Source of the DNA: Arcuatula senhousia
Taxonomy: Eukaryota > Mollusca > Bivalvia > Mytilida > Mytilidae
Direction: 5' to 3'
Length of the DNA: 64,000 bases
NCBI GenBank assembly: GCA_963971305.1
Contig: OZ020309.1
Span: forward strand, 16,795,001-16,859,000
The translations under genes were made by a program, and so were the position numbers. The notes under the pieces are model-generated. The model saw only the letters and a list, made by a program, of their open reading frames with translations. It ran no database searches and had not been told where the DNA came from. Positions within the stretch are counted from its first letter, which is position 1. The number at the start of each line of letters is the position of its first letter. Shown in pieces: positions 1-11,865 of this stretch.

Positions 1-92
1 AATTACGCTAATCAATGAAGGTGACGCATAGTTTGTAAAAAAAATATACATCTACATGAATATTATTCACTAACATAAAAAGCGAAAAATAA

Positions 93-397
93 AACCCACT
101 GCCAAAGCAGCCTTGTTCTGGAAAAAAATGTGGAATTTGTAAGGAAAGTTGTAGCAAATGCAGCATATATTGCACAACTTGTGACACATTCTACCATCCT
201 CAATGTGAAAAAGTTGAACTTGTTGAGTATGAAATGTTTGTCATCCGTAGGAGTTTGCCCTATACCTGCACAGAAAACTGCAAAAGAGAAATCTAAGCTG
301 TTTCAAAAGTTCATGAACTATACGCACAACAGAACTGAGAATGTTATTGAATCAACAGACGGGGCATTACGGATACCGAAAAATAAAGGTAAAAATG
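93..397 (+). pseudogene. PHD-finger-like coding remnant, frame broken
   Basis: The frame open from 93 to the stop at 294-296 encodes a short Cys-rich peptide with the order C-x2-C, C-x2-C, C-x2-C, H-x2-C and C-x3-C. It includes the segment YCTTCDTFYHPQC, which is the typical Cys/His core of a PHD-type zinc finger. Past the stop, a second frame (+1) runs on to a possible splice donor (AAAG/gtaaaaat) near 391. That suggests one exon split by an indel around 250-295. PHD fingers of this kind occur in bivalve transposon-borne proteins as well as chromatin proteins, and nothing here decides between them. No start codon or upstream exon is seen because the window begins here. A decayed or mobile-element-derived fragment is the likeliest reading. 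Confidence 0.35.
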
Positions 398-451
398 TTG
401 TATGCATATAATTCATTTTTTTATCAACCCAATCTATATTCTATAAAGTTT

Positions 452-551
452 CCCCGGGCGCTAAATCTGTTCCCGGGCGCTATTTAGTACTCCCCGGGCG
501 CTAAAAGTTCCCCCCGGGCGTTTAATCCTTCCCCGGGCGCTCCCGGGCGCT
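452..551. repeat. GC-rich short repeat, six CCCCGGGCGCT units
   Basis: Six copies of (C)CCCGGGCGCT are spaced by about 9-10 AT-rich bases, and the last two abut directly. The core CCCGGG is self-complementary. The block is an island of GC in strongly AT-rich surroundings. No coding sense is visible. Confidence 0.8.
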
Positions 552-559
552 AATTAGTG

Positions 560-2017
560 CGACCCTTTACGTCAAATATCAAAGCCCAATGTCAAAGGAT
601 AAAAAAAAGATCTGACAAAGACACGCTGTCGGCACGTAAAATTTGCACTGATTGATCTTGATATCAATGGTCAAGGTCATATGAATGTCATTCTAGTACG
701 CCCTCATCGTCTCATAGTGACATATCCACATGCCAAATATCAAAGCCCTATGTCAAAGGATAAAAAAAGTTATGACCCAGACACGCTTTGTATGGTAAAG
801 AACGGGCACAAAAAACAATTGAGAAGATGAGACATAAATTCCAAACATTTAGGCTGTAAAATGTTAATGTTTCGTGCTCAGTTTAAGAGTTTGTCCCCCC
901 TCTTACGTAGAAAAAACTGCTTTCAGAATGAAATCTATTGCAAATATACAGTAAAGCTATCGTTTGCTTAAATGTTATTATGTTTAACTTAGTTCATTTT
1001 TGGGTCTTATTCTTTATATTGCCTCTTTTAGGATAATACTCGAATTCATGTTTTTGTTAAGTTAGAATAATTTAAGTCCTAAAATCATCTTTTTGTGTGT
1101 GTGCTCTTTGTGTCGTGTAAGTCGTTCATAGACTAGAAAAATAGGTCAAATATCTACCATTTTATTCAAAGTGTAGCCATGAACCTTAAAAAGATAACTA
1201 CCACAATCTGATAGGATTTATCTCAAGATTTTACAAGTAGTGCACCCCTAGTAAGAGTAGTTTACCTAATCTAACATGTTTTTGTTAAGTAAGAATAATT
1301 TAAATCATAAAATTATCTTTTTGAATTATTTTACCTTTTCATGAATAAGTCCAACCAATTCAATAGGCATACATAACTAGCGTTGGGTGTTCACGTTTGA
1401 GAAATGTCTGTTAAGTTTCCATTTCGTGAGCACTTTCAATCTGGCTCCTTACCAGATGTGCTGTTGACGGATAACGCATCAACCTTTAAAATGGCCACGT
1501 CAAATCCTCTCTCGTAAGTCTTTCTCATTGTAGTGCAGCCAAACAAGCAATTATTTAGACATGCATTTTTTTTAAAAATAAATATCCTATGTGTTAACAA
1601 TAGAAATAATGGGAGGTTGAATAAGTGTACTCGACACAGCCTACAATCAAGCGGCAATTCAGAAAAAAAACAACACAATAGCCTTCAACGAGGCCAGTAG
1701 GCGTAGCTCGCGGTTCTGCAATTGGCCCATGGTCTAAATAAAATACATACATATTCAAATCCAGTCCTGAAATATATAGTTTGGAGTGACTGTATAATAT
1801 TTTGATATGGTTGCAATAAACTTCCTGTTAAATATATAGTTATATTTTGTTAAAATTTTAGTATTTTTTTTTCTATTACAAATTGCATAGTATTTTATGG
1901 AAATAAATACTGATAAAAAGTGCACTGATTGTGTTGCGATGCCAATATAATTTTCTCCCAAACAACTTCTACAAACCTCCGGTCACCCTGAACACGTTCA
2001 TACAGTTGCATGCCAAT
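560..2017. other. Non-coding stretch with two direct-repeat pairs
   Basis: No supported gene. A phrase containing ATATCAAAGCCC and GTCAAAGGATAAAAAAA occurs twice, near 575-610 and 735-770. A roughly 50-base segment starting CATGTTTTTGTTAAG occurs near 1047-1096 and again near 1275-1325. Both look like remnants of repetitive elements. Short reading frames here have no recognisable features. Confidence 0.6.
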
Positions 2018-3238
2018 ATGGCATCTCATCTCCGAGAAAATTGGCGGATGATATTAGACGGAGAAGCGGACAATGAGTACACTTCAAAAAATATATTCTC
2101 ATCCTTTGTAATAAATCATGTAAAATCGAATAATAGCTAGCTTATAAACTAAAAACATGCATACTTCAGAAGCTTACCAAGAACATCAAGGCTAATCGTG
2201 AACTCCGGCGGGTGACGGGTCACGCAATAAACTACTTCATGTTTATCTTAAACTATTCAATCTTGTTTCAGAACCTCTGTTGCGACTAAAAATTGTGACA
2301 ATTGTCTGAACCGTGACGTGACAACAAAAGCAATTCGATGGTGTCCCAACTGCGAGGAGGCGCTTTGTAAAACATGTCTCGAGCATCATAACGCTTCAAG
2401 ACTCGCCAAATCTCACGAAACTGTTGCATTGGTCGATAATAACAAACTTCCTGATTTTATTTCTGACTTAAAAACTTATTGTTCTGAACATGATGAGAAA
2501 TTTGAATTATTTTGCATGCGCCACCAAGAGTGTTGTTGTCCATCGTGTGTAAAAGAAAAACACAGAGAGTGCAGTATTTACGAAACTATCAAAGATGTCG
2601 TAAAAGGGGTCAAGTCGTCGCCTGCCTTTGAAGATATTGAGCTTGAGTTGGAAAACGTTATTAAAAACTTTGATTCTATCAAAGAAAATAGGATTGCTAA
2701 CAAAGAAAATGTTTTAGAAAAGAAAAAAGCAAAGGTATCTGAAATAAGGCAAATGCGAGAAAAATTGAATAAGCATCTAGATGAAATAGAGGAAGCCTTT
2801 ATAAAAGAGGTGTCAGATGAAGTTGATGGAATAGTCTTATGTCTAGATTTAGTTGTGCAAAATGTTTCCGAGAAGAAAGTTTTCGCGGAAGAATTAAAAA
2901 GACAATTTGCAAGAATTAAAGAATTTGCTACTGAAATACAAGCTTTCATGTCCATCAAAACGCTAGAAGGGCACGTCAGTGATGACTTGAGTTTCCAAAG
3001 ATCGGTTTTGAAGGAATCGTCTGCATCAGAACATGATTTTGAAGTCGAATTCGAGGATTTTTTGAAATCGTTAAGCGACAAGATAATTAAGTTTGGAAGC
3101 GTTAAAGCCACGAAATCTGCATCAACAGTTGAACTTGCTACAAGAAAATTAGAACAAGCCCAAAAGCCGATACCTGTTCCGGCATCATTAACGTCTAAAT
3201 TAAAAGAAAATGTACGATATTACTTTTACAAGGAGTAA
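2018..3238 (+). CDS. TRIM-like protein with two B-box zinc fingers and coiled coil (two exons)
   Basis: Exon 1 is 2018-2076 (ATG after CCAAT) and ends at a donor (AATGA/gtacac). Exon 2 is 2272-3238, after a clear pyrimidine-rich acceptor (cttgtttcag). The phases fit (59 nt plus 967 nt) and give about 341 aa. Residues 28-69 form a first B-box (NCDNC, WCPNC, LCKTC, H at 68). Residues 88-125 form a second B-box (YCSEHDEKFELFC, CCPSC, H, C). Residues 140-240 are a charged, heptad-like coiled coil. TRIM-type proteins of this shape are greatly expanded in bivalves and are usually linked to ubiquitin signalling, scaffolding or immunity. No RING finger precedes the B-boxes and no NHL or B30.2 domain follows, so the protein would be a B-box/coiled-coil scaffold rather than an E3 ligase. 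The last codons (AAGGA/gtaaaa) resemble a donor, so a longer isoform with further exons is possible. Confidence 0.75.
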
Positions 3239-4161
3239 AACCTGGGACAATGAACAAGGAGGGAGTCCGCGCTTACCTCGTGCCCCTAAGCTTCCCTTTT
3301 GACCCCGCTTTGCCACTCATTTACTCCTGCTCTCCTTCCCTTTCGCTTCTGGTACTCGTTGACATGAAAATGGAAACCATAAATACCCATAAAGAGTAAA
3401 AATGTCATTCCCGATATTTTCCCTTTATTTTAAGCTAATTTGGAAATAATACGAATTTATTCTTCCATAGTGCAAAGTTGACGCTAGTTATGCATGGCTA
3501 AATTGAGGCGTATGTAGAGTATTTTCAAAAAATCAAATAGTATCGGAAGAATGCATAATTCAAATTCAGACTACCTTTAGGCGCATGTTAGAAGAAAAAA
3601 CATTAATTAGAAAGTTAGAAGTTTTTGATTTCATCCATCAAGAGTTTTTAAACTTGGTAGACCATGCATAGGTTACCTTATATATCTTGTCAATTTTCTA
3701 ATAAAACATGTGAACAAGACGGTGCTCAGTTTGAATCCGGAACGCATGCTCAATGTGTCTATAATTATGATGATGACACTTACACGAAACTTTAACTTAT
3801 CTAAGACAACAAAAACCAATCTTTCATTTGAATATTTCATGTAGAGATTATTTTAAAAATCAAACAAACCAAAAAGCATTTCAATTGAAATTATAGCAAT
3901 AGGATGTTGAATAAATTTACACGACAGCTAGAATGTTCATTAAACCATAGTTGAAAATTAGGTATAATGAAAACAGTCAGCATTCTCAAACAAAGATAGG
4001 AGATACAAATTTTATACATTAACATCAAAGTTCCAGACTATAAATTTTGCTACGGGGTCCGGAAACACAAAACACAGGTATGATTAATTTATAATAATAT
4101 GAGTTGCGGTGTGGCGGAATTAAAAATCAATACAATACTAAAAGTCAGGTACGCCACAAGG
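3239..4161. other. Downstream region of the B-box gene, no gene seen
   Basis: AATAAA at about 3698 could be the poly(A) signal of the gene ending at 3238. Otherwise this is AT-rich sequence without a supported coding region or clear repeat structure. Confidence 0.4.
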
Positions 4162-4452
4162 CATCTTCCCAAGTCAAGGTTTTCTGATCCACTTCGCTCC
4201 CCACAAACCCTTGACAGATAGTATTTATAATTTCGCGGACAGTTTTTGATTGGATGCTTATGCGTATGGCCTGCACCAATCAAAATCAAGTTTTCAAAAT
4301 GACCTTCACCTTCGATCCGATTGGTCAACTGGTTGTCCTAATTTTATATATTTCCGCTAGAAGGCGCCACCAAAACCGCGAAATTATAAATACTATCTGT
4401 CAAGGGTTTGTGGGGAGCGAAGTGGATCAGAAAACCTTGACTTGGGAAGATG
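4162..4452. promoter_or_regulatory. Inverted repeat resembling a divergent TATA/CCAAT promoter
   Basis: Two 77-nt arms (4162-4238 and 4376-4452) are inverted and essentially identical. Each carries a TATAAATA box (4222-4229 on the minus strand, 4385-4392 on the plus) pointing outward, followed about 60 nt later by GGGAAGATG. The 137-nt spacer holds three CCAAT boxes (4249-4253 and 4320-4324 as ATTGG, 4276-4280 as CCAAT). The layout is what a divergent promoter, for example of paired histone genes, looks like. Neither side leads into a recognisable gene, and the homology stops just past the ATG. It could equally be a MITE with long terminal inverted repeats. The structure is certain; the promoter role is inferred. 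Confidence 0.6.
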
Positions 4453-5840
4453 AAAATACCTAATCACATGAGAGATTTTAAAACGACTTTTATCTAATCA
4501 GTCAGACAGGTGGTGACAAAATATTATCTCCCTTGTAAATATTTTGTATGTCTAACTAATCCGAAAAACACATCATTTTGAATGACGCGGTGAGCTGAAA
4601 TCACCAACTTAATCTTTTAATTAATAAAAAGTAGGTCATGGTTATTTTCAAGTTCGGGTACAAGTGAATGGACAAACTATTGTTCCTTTTTCTTAGTTAG
4701 GATGTTTTACGCATAGAATAATAATTTGTGACAAAAAAAAGGAATTTATTATCTCTAAGGAATAGCCGGAACTCTATAAAGGTGATAAACATGTTGAATT
4801 TAAAAAATAATGGTAAGTGCGACGGGTTACATACTTTGACAGATGACGACCAATCTTATGCTTTTTTTGTTGACAAAATCGGAGAAAAATGTTTTTTTTG
4901 TCACAAGCAAGTCTAAAACGTTGCTAGGCAAATGAAGGGAGACGATTACAGTTTTACAAATCGAACAAACCTCACTTAATAGACCTCCCCCTTCTAAAAC
5001 GTCATTTTACATTTGCTTATTATCATTTTATTATAAACACATGCATTATATTAATAAAAAGTAAAATTTAAACAGTTTCACCAGTTAAGGCCTTATATAT
5101 TGCAGAATTAAAGAAAAAATATTATCGGAAGTCGAGTAGACCATTGCTATTTTTAGCTGGGTATGAGATGCCCTCAATGTTTATTTATTTTATGAATGAA
5201 ATTTCTATATTTAGAAAGGGGGATTCACAAATAACTTATGAAATTAGCACAACTTCGACAATCATTTTTATCAATACCGCTATAGCGACGGGTTCAGGAA
5301 TTTTTTATCAGAAAGAATGGAGTCTTATCTGTTGTATATATTTTTTTCAGATTTTTAGGAGCATGATGTTTTATTTGTCACAAAAGAAATTAGACCCCAT
5401 AATATCACTTAACATGAGAAATGTGCTCTTTTCACGCTGCAAATTTAATAAACCAAGGCAAATTCGGTGTTGTTTACTTTCATTTTACATATTTTATATC
5501 ACAATTTATTTTAAAAGTTGCTCTAATAAACTTTTTAATGCCCATAGTTACTACGTAAACATGCCGAATCAAATTCTACCTTATTTACTGAAGAGCGCAT
5601 ATTCTTTTGTCTCGTTCTGACCACCTTTCTGACTGTAATGTCATGTCATAACACACCTGTTGCTAGTTACGATCTAAAATTGTCCAATCAAAAACTTGAA
5701 TTAATCATTGGGTGATACTGTAGTTCATTCAAAGGTAGCGTGTGTGAAAAAACTATGCTAAATATGATTGGTTTGTAGTAAGCCACACAGCTTACATGGA
5801 GAAGGAATTTTTAAAACGACTATAATTGCAAACCAAAACA
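4453..5840. other. AT-rich stretch, no gene supported
   Basis: The longest open frame (5144-5620, 158 codons, plus strand) has skewed Phe/Ile/Tyr/Ser composition typical of AT-rich noise. It has no recognised domain and no convincing start context, so it is not called. No repeat structure stands out. Confidence 0.5.
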
Positions 5841-5841
5841 T

Positions 5842-6062
5842 TGGGGGTGTCACAGCCCCCGCCCATGGAATACCGAATACCGTTTAAAAAAGGACAGAAT
5901 ACCGTTAAAAAGACTGGAATACCGAATACTCTAAAGATCACGGCATACACATATCAAAAGCCTAAAAATTCGGAACATCGTGTACCGCGTACCGTATTGG
6001 CGTATCGAATACCCTTTAAAAAGCACGGAATACCGCGTACCAAAAGGGTTGCGACACCCTCA
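5842..6062. mobile_element. Small inverted-repeat element (MITE)
   Basis: The ends are inverted: TGGGGGTGTCACAGCC at the left against the complement of GGGTTGCGACACCCTCA at the right. ACAT lies directly outside both ends and may be a 4-bp target duplication. The interior repeats the word GAATACCG several times. No coding capacity. Confidence 0.6.
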
Positions 6063-6301
6063 ACATAAGTCATGCTGGTAACCCTATTAGAAAAATATGT
6101 TCTTTTCATAAATTTTTATATTTTCCAAGCTCAAAAAATTAAAAGAACAAAAAATCTTGATTCAAATAATTATGTGTTAAAAATGGATTTCTCTTGAATT
6201 TTATATAAAATGGAAAGTGAAGCATATAAAACAAAAGACAATAATAATATAATTCACAGAATAATCTCATTTAGATTCAAAGTGTTCCTTATTTAAACAC
6301 T

Positions 6302-6446
6302 GAATGCAATATTTTGTAGATTTATTGGTGTGTTAAAGCTTGGACCCAAGCACCACTTAAATGAAGTGCAGTAGCCCTTCACGTTGAAAATGTGCATAAA
6401 GGTCCACGCTATTACACACCAATAAAATTATAAAAATATTGCATTC
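6302..6446. mobile_element. MITE-like hairpin with about 45-bp inverted arms
   Basis: The left arm begins GAATGCAATATTTTGTAG and the right arm is its imperfect inverse complement, ending ATATTGCATTC. The arms contain TTATTGGTGTGT. The loop is about 55 bases. No open frame. Confidence 0.7.
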
Positions 6447-7818
6447 AATGCATATAGTTACATTCCATTAAATAAAATTTAAATGTTTGCACTTGTGTTA
6501 AGATAAGATTCCACAAAAAGCATGGTTAAATCTTTTTTAAAAACTCCACACAAGTCATGATCATTGTCAAGGTCCCATGTGCTGGTAAGTTTCATCAAGA
6601 AATAAAACTTCTTTACCGAAACACTAGTAACCAATTGAAATCACCATTATAGATATAATACAAAAGGAATGTAATTATTACAGTTTGAAACACACGAAAG
6701 TCAATGAACCATGACCTTACAAATTGTTAATTCCATCTCATTAATATTCATGTTTTCCGTTTCCAGACCAGAACCTCCAAGCAATGGGACATTGTTCCTG
6801 TATCCGGTTCACCTGTAATGGGAACAGCCAACTCTGGCTGTAGTATGTCATGAGCTGGAAGACTCAGAACACACAACAAGTCTTCAATTTAAAGGCTTCT
6901 AGTCATGACTATAAACACCCTATTTATTGATCAAAATTCATAAAATTAACAAGCTTTTCATAATTAAGCTACAATCCATCTATTCTTTTCACTTGCCTAT
7001 TGCAACTTTCATTATATGACCAAAACTTTTCTGTATACATTGCTGTATACATATTGCTATACTTGTAATATTTTACCAAAACACAAGAAATATATTTCTC
7101 TAATTAGTAGTAAAAAACACATTAATTAGCAGCACATTTATATAAACATGATAAAATAGTATGAACATAAGCTGCCTTCAAAATTCAAAAATTCAACGAC
7201 AAAAAAGCTGTTTGTATTTTATCCGGACATGATAGATAATGGTATTGCTTAAATACATGTATTCCATCTAGCAGTTTTAATTCTGCATATTGCCATGACA
7301 GTATACATATCTAAACCTTTAGATTAGAAAACAAGTCACAAATTAGAATACCTACTGACAAATCTGCCAAAAAAAAAAACAATTTACAGCCATACTTTAA
7401 AAAATGCATACGGAATACTGACATAATTTATTGTCTGTTCATAATATTATTTGGTCATCAAAAACTACATTTTTACTATCGCACATTCAATTAATACAAT
7501 TTGTCATATTTTTCAAATCAAAGCTTAACAATATACATGTATATGGCAGTGTATAAATGTAAGCTATTTTCAGAAATAAATATTTTAGGTTGTTGAAAAA
7601 CAACAATTTTCCCTATTCCATTAACTGTGCATGAGTAAAAAATTTCATGTAAAATGAATGCATTTGATACAAAATAAACTGATAAATTTGGAAGTACATG
7701 TACCTTTTCCATATATTCCCTATTCAAAAATTGCACTCAGCTCTTGCTACACATAAAAATACCTCTAAATGCATAGAAATGTGATCAAAGGTCAACAAGG
7801 AATACTGTGAGCAAGCTC
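6447..7818. other. AT-rich intergenic stretch
   Basis: No gene, tRNA or clear repeat recognised. Short frames, for example 7518-7736 on the minus strand, look random. Confidence 0.4.
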
Positions 7819-9333
7819 AACAAGAGGCTCCCAGGAGCCTGAATCGCTCACCTGGTCTCCATGTCGACCCTAAAAAGACTTTTCTAGAGCTGAATGAGCT
7901 GAACATTCAAGCAAGTAACAGATTTTCTCTATCTACTATAGTTTCCATTCTGTAGCAGTAGACCCAAATCATGAAAAAACGTTATTTTAAGGGCCATAAC
8001 CCCTATAAGGCGTCATCTGACAACTCTGACCCTATGAAAATTTTTGTAGAGCTAAATGAACTGAACATTTAAGCAAGCAACTGCTTCTCTCTATCTGCTA
8101 GTTTTCATTTTATAGGCCAAAACATGAAAGAACGTTATATTAGGGGCCGTAACCCCTATAAGGGGACATCTGACAACTTTGACCATATGGAGACTTTGGT
8201 AGAGCTAAATAAGCTGAACATTTAAGCAAGTAATAGGTTTTCTCTATCTGCAATAGTTTTCATTCTATAGGCCAAAAACAAGAAAAAACGTTATTTTAGG
8301 GGCTGTAATCCCTATAAGGGGTCATCTGACAACTTCGACCCTATGGAGACTTTAGTAGAGCTAAATGAGCTGAACATTTAAGAAAGCAATAGCTTCTCTC
8401 TATCTGTAAAAGTTTTCATTCCATAGGCCAAAAACATGAAAAAACGTTATTTTAGGGGCTGTAACCCCTATAAGGGGTAATCTGACAACTTCGACCCTAT
8501 GAAAACTTTTGTAGAGCTAAATAAGCTCAACATTTAAGCAAGCAATAGCTTCTCTCTATCTGCAATAGTTTTCATTCCATAGGCCAAAAACATGAAAGAA
8601 CGTTATATTAGGGGCCATAACCCCTATAAGGGGACATCTGACAACTTTGACCCTATGGAGACTTTGGTAGAGCTAAATAAGCTCAACATTTAAGCAAGCA
8701 ATAGCTTCTCTCTATCTGCAATAGTTTTCATTCCATAGGCCAAAAACATGAAAAAACGTTATTTTAGGGGCTGTAACCCCTATAAGGGGTCATCTGACAA
8801 CTTCGACCCTATGGAGACTTTTGTAGAGCTAAATGAGCTGAACATTTAAGCAAGCAACAACTTTTCTCTATCTGTCATAGTTTTCATTCTATAAGCCAAA
8901 AACATGAAAAAATGCTATTTTTCACCTTTAAGGGGCCGTAACTCCTATTAGGGGTCATCTGACAACTTTGACTCAATGTAGAACTTTGTAGAGCTTTTTA
9001 TGCTGAAGCAGTAGCGTGGCATCAGATTTCATCTATCTCTTATACTTTTTGATTTACAAGCCAAAAACATTAGTCTGACCCCCCTGGTCTATTTTTAGTA
9101 ACGGCGGCCATGTTGTTTGGACGGCGGTCACCATTTGTGCAATCTTGGTAGAGGACATCCCATAGATGAAGTGTGCAAAGTTTCAAAGCAATCCCTTCAG
9201 TCGTTTCAGAGGAGAAGATTTTCAAAGAAAAGTTAACGACGACGGACGACGACGGACGACGGACGACGACGGACGACGACGGACGCCAAGTGATGGCAAT
9301 AGCTCACATGGACCTTCGGTCCAGGTGAGCTAA
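7819..9333. mobile_element. Non-autonomous element carrying about seven 158-bp tandem repeats
   Basis: The element starts with a hairpin (AGGCTCC/GGAGCCT) followed by GCTCACCTGG at 7846-7855. It ends with a small hairpin (GGACC-ttc-GGTCC) and the inverse CCAGGTGAGC at 9321-9330. Between them lie about seven copies of a roughly 158-bp unit containing 'ggggcc(g/a)taacccctataagggg' and 'agctgaacatttaagcaagcaa', then a (GACGGACGAC)n tract. No reading frame is conserved across units. This plan, with inverted tips, a tandem core and a GACGGACG tail, recurs in the window. A decayed relative lies at 57090-57775 and a fragment at 26690-26780. Confidence 0.75.
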
Positions 9334-10487
9334 AAAGGGATACCCCCACTTCATACTGAACACTTCATGTAGGTATGTAAATCCAATTATCTCCCCTGAA
9401 TGATATTCAAATGCAATGAAAATTCATCTTGCAAAAATCCATGTTCCTTTATGGCAATTTTCATCAGAATTCATGTACTAGCTGTTTAGGAGTACTTACC
9501 AGATATGTGGATAGATGAGTGGACAGACAGACAGGGTGTTTCCTATCTATCCCCCTAAACTTTGTTTGCAAGGGAGGGTTAAACATAAATATTCAAAAAT
9601 ATCATGGATTTTTGTTTAAATTGATCCCTGAAAACTATCTCTTGGTTTAGAAACATTGAATTACTCAGAGCATGTCCTTTATTACATAGCAAATTGATGT
9701 TTAAATACATCATCAATGATACTAACAAGTAAGTTTATTGGTCCATAATACAAAAATATGCATATAAAATTCATATACATGTATGTATCACATTCTGTTG
9801 TTCAGGAAGCTTCATCAGTCATACTACATTTCATCTTTGCATAATGAAATTTAATATTTACAACATGGCACATTATCATAACTCACTAAATGTATGTTTC
9901 ATATATTTTTTAAAACATGGCACACTTCCTATAGCAAAGTTGACTTAAGTTGGCTTGTCAACAGTGGCATGCCATCCTTAATATCATTTTTTTAAAACAT
10001 GGCACACTTGGATAGCACAATTAACTAGACTTGACCTTAACAATGGTATGCCATCTTATTAGTGTGCTTAGAACTAGTTGTTCATGTTTATAAGAATGCC
10101 ATCCTAGTCTTGAAATCATTATGATTCAGCACTGGCAATTAAACAAATTACTGTTTTCAAATAACTTCACATTCAACCATCTATGATGTTTTGGATTTCC
10201 TATGAAGATCTTCATACACCAAACTTCCTCTGTATTAGGTACACATGTACTTCATTTTTAATGCCATGTTTAAAGTGAAATTTTCTAAGTACTTTGGTTT
10301 TTCCTCTTTTTTTATGCCAAGTTTCAATGAGATTTTGGAGTATACCCCATTAACAATTATCACAGCTTACTTTCAAGTGACATTTCTAAGTTTTTTGGAT
10401 TTCTCATATTAATATTTTCAATGCCCCATTCAAGTGACATTTTGGATTAATTTGGCTATCTCATATTAATATTTTCAATGCCCTCTT
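9334..10487 (-). other. Probable senataxin 3' UTR region
   Basis: On the minus strand this follows the stop codon of the distal terminal exon (10488-10490). An AATAAA on the minus strand (TTTATT at 9733-9738) is one possible poly(A) signal. Short direct duplications occur: a 'taaaacatggcacactt' phrase near 9911 and 9993, and a roughly 70-nt unit ending 'ttcaagtgac' repeated between about 10360 and 10495. The last unit abuts the left breakpoint of the tandem duplication. Confidence 0.4.
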
Positions 10488-10634
10488 TCAAGTGACGAAC
10501 TGCCGTCCCAGTCTAGCCTGGACATTGAGGCAGGCATTGAACACCATGTTGTAATCTCCTGCTGTATTGACTTTCCTTATGACTTTCCTCTCTGCAGCAT
10601 CTTCTATCAGGGTCTTCCAAGCCACATCTCCTTT
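10488..10634 (-). CDS. SETX: Senataxin exon E', distal (original) terminal exon
   Basis: Acceptor ttgttttatag; 49 codons including the TGA at 10488-10490. It encodes KGDVAWKTLIEDAAERK and ends RLGRQFVT. Homology with the proximal copy ends at base 10495, within the last sense codons. This exon therefore probably keeps the ancestral stop and 3' UTR, and the proximal copy is the derived one. Confidence 0.83.
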   Translation of the reverse strand, partial: KGDVAWKTLIEDAAERKVIRKVNTAGDYNMVFNACLNVQARLGRQFVT

Positions 10635-11115
10635 CTATAAAACAATTTAATATATGGGGGTATATTGTTATGATATTTGCATGTTTATACTCAGAATCAT
10701 ATTTGTACAAAGCCCAATAATGTTGTGATAAGGTATTGCATAAGCCTGAAGGCAATCTTGACTTGTGACAAACAGATGAGGGGAACTGACTTCTGCTGTG
10801 GTTTCATTGTTGTCACTGGGTACCAATTTTTATGGATTTTGTGGGTCAGGTAAACCACAAAATGAAATTTGCAATAGATTTATAGAGTTTGAAATAATAA
10901 CTGACCACCAGCCGGACATATTTCAATTCAGGGCTGGTTACTTTTCAGCAAATTTCCTACCCTGATGAGCATTGCTTTTAATAGAGAATTTGTTAAAACC
11001 ATGTATTCGTGAAACCACAAATATGAACTTTACTCCCAATCCTAAAAAATTCATACCCATGAATTTGAGTACTTTCGTAGAATTTTTTACCATTGAGTAA
11101 CTAATGACATTTTAC

Positions 11116-11203
11116 CTTTAATGAATCAAGACACCCAATCACATACAGTGCTGACTTTCCTCTGGTCAGTGCCACATTCATCCTTTTATTGTTGGCAAGG
11201 AAC
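11116..11203 (-). CDS. SETX: Senataxin exon D', distal copy: motif VI
   Basis: 88 nt, phase 2 to 0, encoding the same motif VI segment (MNVALTRGK) as the proximal copy. Splice sites are intact. Confidence 0.83.
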
Positions 11204-11757
11204 CTGTAAATGGATAAATGAACAGCATCAACAGCACCATCTACACTTTAAAAGTCTCAACCAAAAATTTATCGTAAATCTTTAAGTAAACAAAGAATGT
11301 CAGTCCATGGGAAATAAGAATATGCCCAAAAGATATAAAGTTCCATTTCCAACAGTTAGGACAGACAGACATACTAACCGACAATTGTTTCGACCATCAA
11401 ACCTCCCAAGCATGTTTAAACGGGTCCAGCAGTTGTCTTCATTATGAAGTGAAGGTGAAGCATTTACTTCGACAGTGGCAGATCCAGAAATTTTTTAAAT
11501 GGGAGGATCAACTTATAGTCTATTAATGCATGGGGACCCAGGTCAATTTAGCAGAATTTCAGCACAGAAATAAGAAAATTATCAAATTCTACCCCCTGAA
11601 CCATTCCCTTTGGATCAACCATTAGCCTTTTTTTTTACAAAATCCAACAAGTTTTTGTTTACCGGTAATTCCTTGACATTTTTGCCTTTGTTTTGTATTT
11701 TAAAAAATTATTCAACCCAGCTTAAAAATTTTCTACATTGTTTTTCATGTTACATAC

Positions 11758-11865
11758 CCAATTCCACCTGAGCTATTTTTAGCCCTCGTACAGCTTAGAA
11801 TGATTACTTCCTTCTCCCGTCCCTGGAAACTGTCCACTGTATTAACTTCAATTTTGTCTAGTCTC
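11758..11865 (-). CDS. SETX: Senataxin exon C', distal copy: motif V
   Basis: 108 nt, phase 2 to 2, with the encoded protein the same as in the proximal copy, including VDSFQGREKE. Acceptor tcatcttcag and donor AATTGG/gtatgt are intact. Confidence 0.83.

Noticed and set aside
5144..5620. 158-codon open frame
   Set aside because: AT-driven composition, no domain, no splice or start support.
7819..9333. Regular repeats considered as a CRISPR array
   Set aside because: Units of about 158 bp repeat throughout with no short repeat/unique spacer pattern, and the setting is eukaryotic.
10513..10755. 80-codon minus-strand frame, identical in both duplicated blocks (also 15589-15831)
   Set aside because: It overlaps the terminal senataxin exon in the wrong frame; the exon frame matches the helicase family and has the splice sites.
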